The translations under genes were made by a program, and so were the position numbers. 64,000 nt of DNA from Rhizophagus clarus. Taxonomy: Eukaryota; Glomeromycota; Glomeromycetes; Glomerales; Glomeraceae. The notes below the pieces were generated by a model. The model had not been told where the DNA came from, searched no databases, and worked only from the letters and a program-made list of their open reading frames with translations. Location: the NCBI GenBank assembly GCA_015698045.1, contig BLAL01000189.1, forward strand, positions 310,001-374,000, in the 5' to 3' direction. Below, piece after piece: positions 60,025 through 64,000 of the stretch. Positions within the stretch are counted from its first letter, which is position 1, and each line of letters starts with the position of its first letter.

Positions 60025-60240
60025 AGCCATAGGACAATAATGATCCTATATAATCTGATAGCTACTATAGGAGGATATAGGTGAATGTCATATTGGTGAT
60101 GGTAGGGTACGGAAGCAATCTATAGGATGGGGAACCGGTTCAGAGTTTTAATGGATTAGTTATACTTGCAGTAGAAATATCTGTTATCTTTATATGACTA
60201 ATAAACTCATGAATTGCACTACCTTGCAAAAAAAAAAAAA
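60025..60240 (+). other. LINE 3' UTR and poly(A)
   Basis: About 200 bases, including ATAGGAGGATATAGGTGAATG and ending TTGCACTACCTTGC, then about 13 A residues. This tail shows no similarity to the 3' tails of the gag-only elements. Confidence 0.8.
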
Positions 60241-61661
60241 AGAATAATATAATAATGGGAAAAGAAATTTTAACAAAAAATATACCTTTATCTTTATTTT
60301 TTAGACAAAAACAATAAAGTAAAAATTTGAGAGAGGGAGAAAAAAGTTTTAAAAAAAAAAATGATAAATAAATAATTAAATTATGATCGTGCAATCACAT
60401 GATCAACAAAATTATCAATTTTTATTGGTTATTTGGGTAATATTATATTCAGCCACATCAGCCACAAAATTGGTCACTTATCGAATGCATAAGTCAATAT
60501 TAGCTAAGAAGCACAAACTTGATTATTTACTATTCATGCTCAACTTGAGTTGATAAAATTATTAAAAAATTACTGATTTTATTAAATTTATCAGAATTTT
60601 TATACCTAATTAAAGATGATTAAATAAAGTTTACTACCGATTTCATTATAACATTACTAGTGTATAAAATTCAGGTTAAATTCTTGCTGCGCAATGCACA
60701 AAAAAATATCATGTGCAATTTGCGCAATAATAAATCCAATTTGCGCACATATATACTATTTTTTTTTTTAATAAAATACTAATAAAATCCTAAAATTAAA
60801 GGTTGCGCAATGCGCAAGTTAGAATCGCAAATAATTTGTGAAAATCAAAAGTTAACTTGCGCTCCACAAATTCTGCAAATAGATTTCATACACTGAACAT
60901 TACCAACTTTTTTGTTAATCTTGGATATTTTATTTTGAATTTAAATTGTTCGCTTTGAATTCAAGTTGAACTTAAGTTCAACTCAAGTTTAACTTGTTCG
61001 CTCAAGATCTTTGTGTAATGTATTGTAAATCCATAATTATTTTATTTGTATCTATAATTGGCAAAAGCTTATTATAAACCAAAATAAAAAACACTATTTA
61101 TTTACATATCTGTATTATTAGATTTTACCTTTTTTAGATTTGATATATAATTAAAAAGAAGACCTTTATCTTGATATTTTGGAATCACGATTATAACAAT
61201 TGAGTTTAGGTCGAGTTTAACTTGTTCATTGTAGTTGATTGTATTGTAGATCCATATCTGTATTATAATTAAAATAAAGAAGACAGATCATAACAATCAT
61301 GACATATTTGAGAAATTAGAACAATTTACGTAAATGTTCTTGAAGGGTAATTAATATAATAATACTAGGTGATAAAAAATTGTTTATAAAAGAAGTTTCA
61401 TCTTTTTTTTTCTTACAATAAATTTGTTGTCGTTATTTTTATTATATATTCTTTTTCTTAAAATTTGTTGCTGTTATTTTTTATTATTATATATTCATTT
61501 TCTTAAAATGTCCACAAATTGGACTAATGCAATAACTGAATATTTAATAAGATATAGGAGGTAAAAAATTAAATGAAAACTAATAAATAACTTTGATCAT
61601 ATTCTAGTTTTTTTTTCTCTTGCGTTTCCTGATTTAAATAATGTAAAGGAGAAGGAATAAC
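60241..61661 (+). repeat. Segmental duplication, copy B, right part
   Basis: Continues copy A from 571 (with one, not two, of the 206-bp units) to the TA at 61662-61663, equivalent to about 1978-1979. It contains the hAT-like MITE at 60658-60895 as a private insertion. Confidence 0.92.
60658..60895. mobile_element. 238-bp hAT-like MITE
   Basis: Ends TAGTGTATAAAAT and, inverted, CAGTGTATGAAAT are flanked by the 8-bp duplication AACATTAC (60650-60657, 60896-60903). Copy A has the uninterrupted site near 1200 (AATGTTAC). The interior is rich in TTGCGCA palindromes. Confidence 0.92.
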
Positions 61662-61663
61662 TA
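61508..61663 (+). pseudogene. MYB/SANT-like gene copy, disrupted in exon 2
   Basis: Exon 1 (61508-61560) encodes MSTNWTNAITEYLIRYR, differing from copy A at three early residues, and keeps the GTAAAA donor. Exon 2 begins near 61646 (GGAATAACTA) and is cut after a few codons by the pogo-like element inserted at TA 61662-61663. The remaining exons would lie beyond the end of the window. Confidence 0.8.
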
Positions 61664-61758
61664 CAGTCAAGTCTCTCTATAGTCACACATTTGGGACAGT
61701 CTATATTTAGTAACTATGATGAGATGTAACTATAAGCAATAAAATCTTATAATTAAAT

Positions 61759-63803
61759 TTTTTTTTTTTTTTTTTTAGTCAAAAGAAGTGCTTTTATTAC
61801 TAAAAAAAGATAGAAAAGTATACAAAAGATCAGCATGACAAAGCCAGCCTATTCCCCACACTAAGGTCACAAACTATTTCATGATTACTATATCCCTAGC
61901 TTATTCTCTTTAGTGTAATAGAAAGTCTAGTTATAGAATTGTTTAAGGAATAAAGGAAAATGAAAAAGAAAAAAAATAAAAATTCTACGATCTAATAAAA
62001 TAAAAGAAACATCACGTAAAGCGAATGCTATGCATGACAAGAAGTTAGTGTGGAATCTTCTATCTATCCCTCCCAACTAAACTAAACATAATGTTCTAAT
62101 AATGCCTTCAGCCTAGCGATTAAATGTTTTACATCAGGCTTCTTAGACTGGTCGTTTCTTAAATGAACAATCTTCTTGATAGAACGTCCAGATTTAGAAG
62201 TTTTATTATGATCGTTCTTGGGGTTGTTAGTATTTAAACCTGAAAAAGAAAAATTAGACCCATTAGGAGTCCTGGAAGATTTCTCTGCATTGCCAATTCA
62301 AGCAGATCTACGTAAATTCTTAAAGTTGGAGGTAGAATAATGGCACCAAGAGATTCTAACGTCATTCTAAAGCTGGAGGTTATTTATGCGAGTGGAAACG
62401 TGATCCCAAGTGTCAAAGTAACCTATCAGCTTTCTGGATCCATCAACTTCTTTAACTATTTTAAAGGATTTAATGCCGCTATCCAACAAAAATTGGTGAG
62501 TGCGTCCTTTTGGGAATAAGGAGGCATCCGTCATGTCTTCTGGAAGATTGTGCACAGCAGCTTGGAACTTTTCTTGTTGTTTCCTTTTTGAGAGGTTTTA
62601 GGAAGTAGGGAATCATCGAACAGGGATTCCTCCCAAGTTGACAGTCCAGTCCCCCTCCATTATAGCATTTCAAGTACTTGTGATCTGGAATCAGTCTAAC
62701 CCTCGTGGAAAGATACTTCTTGTGCACCCTAGTGCTAACTGATATGACCTTACTTCATCATCCTAAATTGACCAACAGAGTATAATTATTCCATTTGGCC
62801 AGAATATTATAGACTACAAGATCCAATAAATGTGCTTGTTCTTGATCCTGAGGAAGATATCCGGTGATGATAACATTTTCATTTTTAAACGTATTGTCTG
62901 TCTTTTTCTGTTTTAGCTTCTTTCCATTGTCTACAGGCGTCAATTGTGGTTTAGAATCTCACTTCAACTGCTGCTTGTAGGGTATAAAAGGGGGAAAAAG
63001 TAAACTTTGATTAAAAGTAACTGTCCTTGAGCCAGAAGGTTTAGAGGGTGTATACTTAGGAGATTCCGTGCTAAAAGTGGGCACTACTTGTTCATCCAGT
63101 TCAAAAGGAAATTGAAGTTGCAACTTTTGTTTCTCCTTACAGGCCTTTTTTTTAGCACCCCCTTTTCTGAGATTTGGTCAAGGATGTAACAGGTATGGGT
63201 GTGATATTACGTGAGAGTGTGGCGAGTAATTCATCAACATCATCTAATGATCCTATCGAATTTGTATCAAACACATCAAAATTTATCGATGCGTCTGATT
63301 GGTGCATAGGATCTCCTAGATCTTCCTTATTAGGAGATTATTTGTTTGCGTACTACAACACTCAGCGAATTTCAGAATTCATGATAAAAATTTCCTGGTT
63401 TTCGTCATCCAAGAGAAAGAGATTAAGAAAAGTAGCTAAAAATTGAGCTATAATAGGAAAACAGTTGTCGCTGTAAATTTTTCGTGATAACTTATCCATA
63501 GGAACTATTTGTTTCTTATAAGTACTGAGAAACTCATCTATAGCTGAGGGGTTTGTAGTTATTATTGAGCTAAAAATAGTCGAAGGGTTCCTTTTGATGA
63601 ATCCTGAGATAAAGTCTACTATAACATCGTGAAAACGGTCAGAAGGTATACTCTTTAGAACAGTAGTAAGGGTAACTTTGATCGTAAAAAACGTTGCTAT
63701 GGGTTTTAAGGCTGGGTTGGTTAGCAAAAAGCCTTTCTTCATAATGAAAATAAAATATTTTTCTTCCGTGAAAATTTGGTTCACAGATCTGCAGGAAAGA
63801 GTT
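61759..63803 (-). mobile_element. Gag-only poly-A retroelement, copy 3
   Basis: Minus strand: 5' end AACTCTTTCCTGCAGATCTG at 63803, a 61-nt leader, the gag-like ORF, a 3' UTR and a poly(A) run (T run at 61759-61776). Target duplications TTATAATTAAAT are at 61747-61758 and 63809-63820. Between the 5' end and the target duplication lie five extra G residues (minus strand, 63804-63808), typical of untemplated or cap-templated additions at full-length LINE-type insertions. It is nested in the pogo-like element. Confidence 0.9.
62082..63742 (-). pseudogene. Gag-like protein of copy 3, broken
   Basis: The ATG at 63742 (MKKGFLLTNPALKP) is aligned with that of copy 1. The ancestral stop is TAG 62082-62084, about 553 codons. 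Recognisable blocks are FHDVIVDFISGFIKRNPS (about 63650), AQFLATFLNLFLLDDENQ, VIITGYLPQDQEQAHLLDLV (about 62860), KYLKCYNGGG, the RKLIGYFDTWDHVSTR block (62440-62390) and the C-terminal KKPDVKHLIARLKALLEH. Several frameshifts and stops interrupt it. Unlike copy 1 it keeps His instead of a stop before LLDLVVY, so the two copies together show the ancestral reading without those lesions. Confidence 0.75.
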
Positions 63804-64000
63804 CCCCCTTATAATTAAATCAGTAATTTTAGTTAGAATTATAAATTATAATAATTTTGGTTAAATATTCACATTATAGTAAGTTTGTCAATTTTATTCC
63901 AATTATTATAGATTTATAGCCATTAGATTCCTCTTGATGAGACGATTCTAACAAGTTTAAGATCATTAAAATCTGATTACTAGAACCTGTAATAATTAAA

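Larger units (their letters stand above)
54164..60240 (+). mobile_element. LINE (non-LTR retrotransposon): endonuclease-RT-RNase H-zinc finger
   Basis: A 6.1-kb insertion ending in a poly(A) run at 60229-60240. It is flanked by AGAATAATATAATA at 54150-54163 and 60241-60254, and the uninterrupted site is preserved in copy A. Gene order is AP-type endonuclease, reverse transcriptase, RNase H, then a CCHC finger, originally a single long ORF in three frames now. The leader before the first ATG is about 109 nt, and there is no ORF1 upstream. I-type LINEs with RNase H are the nearest architecture, but the clade needs a tree. GC content is well above the surroundings, consistent with a recent arrival. 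Confidence 0.95.
61664..64000. mobile_element. Pogo/Tigger-like element, right end beyond the window
   Basis: The left end CAGTCAAGTCTCTCTATAGT after TA matches the inverted right end of the element at 43634-44665 over about 100 bases. The part at 63821-64000 continues that match. A 2.05-kb gag-only retroelement is inserted at 61759. Without the insertion the visible part is about 290 bases and non-coding. Confidence 0.88.

Noticed and set aside
60229..60240. LINE poly(A) as a microsatellite origin of the duplicated AGAATAATATAATA
   Set aside because: Copy A shows the same sequence without any poly(A) or LINE, so it is a target duplication.

Overview
The window is eukaryotic, extremely AT-rich and repeat-dominated. 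It fits best with an arbuscular mycorrhizal fungus (Glomeromycotina, Rhizophagus-like). The reasons are a fungal-type plasma-membrane H+-ATPase with one short spliceosomal intron, small AT-rich introns in a MYB/SANT-like gene, and repeat families whose decayed proteins resemble ones I remember from Rhizophagus. The species assignment is inference. I found no bacterial operons, rRNA, tRNA or CRISPR arrays.

Only two host-type genes are convincing. One is a multi-exon MYB/SANT-like DNA-binding protein gene at 1813-2635 (+). The other is a complete two-exon H+-ATPase gene at 25530-28371 (-), coding for 916 residues with all key catalytic residues. Almost everything else is transposable elements, their relics, tandem arrays or low-complexity AT-rich DNA.

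Layout: 1-2.6 kb is copy A of a segmental duplication carrying the MYB/SANT gene. From 2.6 to 6.4 kb there is an unassigned block, a tandem array of intron-plus-microexon units and nested MITEs. From 6.5 to 10.3 kb lies a decayed DDE-transposase-like gene. From 10.6 to 14.5 kb is a mosaic of palindromic arrays with an inserted pyrimidine-rich element. From 14.5 to 18.3 kb are MITEs and an old gag-like retroelement split by a hAT-like element. From 18.4 to 25.5 kb is AT desert. The H+-ATPase follows at 25.5-28.4 kb. From 28.4 to 37.5 kb is desert with a minisatellite, a MITE and purine-rich arrays. From 37.5 to 53.5 kb are MITEs, three gag-only retroelement copies or relics, hAT-like elements with internal minisatellites and a pogo-like element. 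From 53.6 to 64 kb is copy B of the duplication, interrupted by a LINE (54164-60240), a hAT-like MITE (60658-60895) and a pogo-like element (from 61664) that itself holds a gag-only retroelement.

Because copy A lacks these insertions, it serves as an empty-site control. It confirms the LINE, hAT-like and pogo-like target sites and gives the order of events. The two most unusual features are a family of about 2-kb poly-A retroelements encoding only a gag-like protein, beside a LINE that carries only endonuclease/RT/RNase H, and tandem arrays whose repeat unit is a complete intron (GTAAGT donor, TACTAAC branch site in a hairpin loop, T-rich tract, AG) plus a 36-nt microexon.
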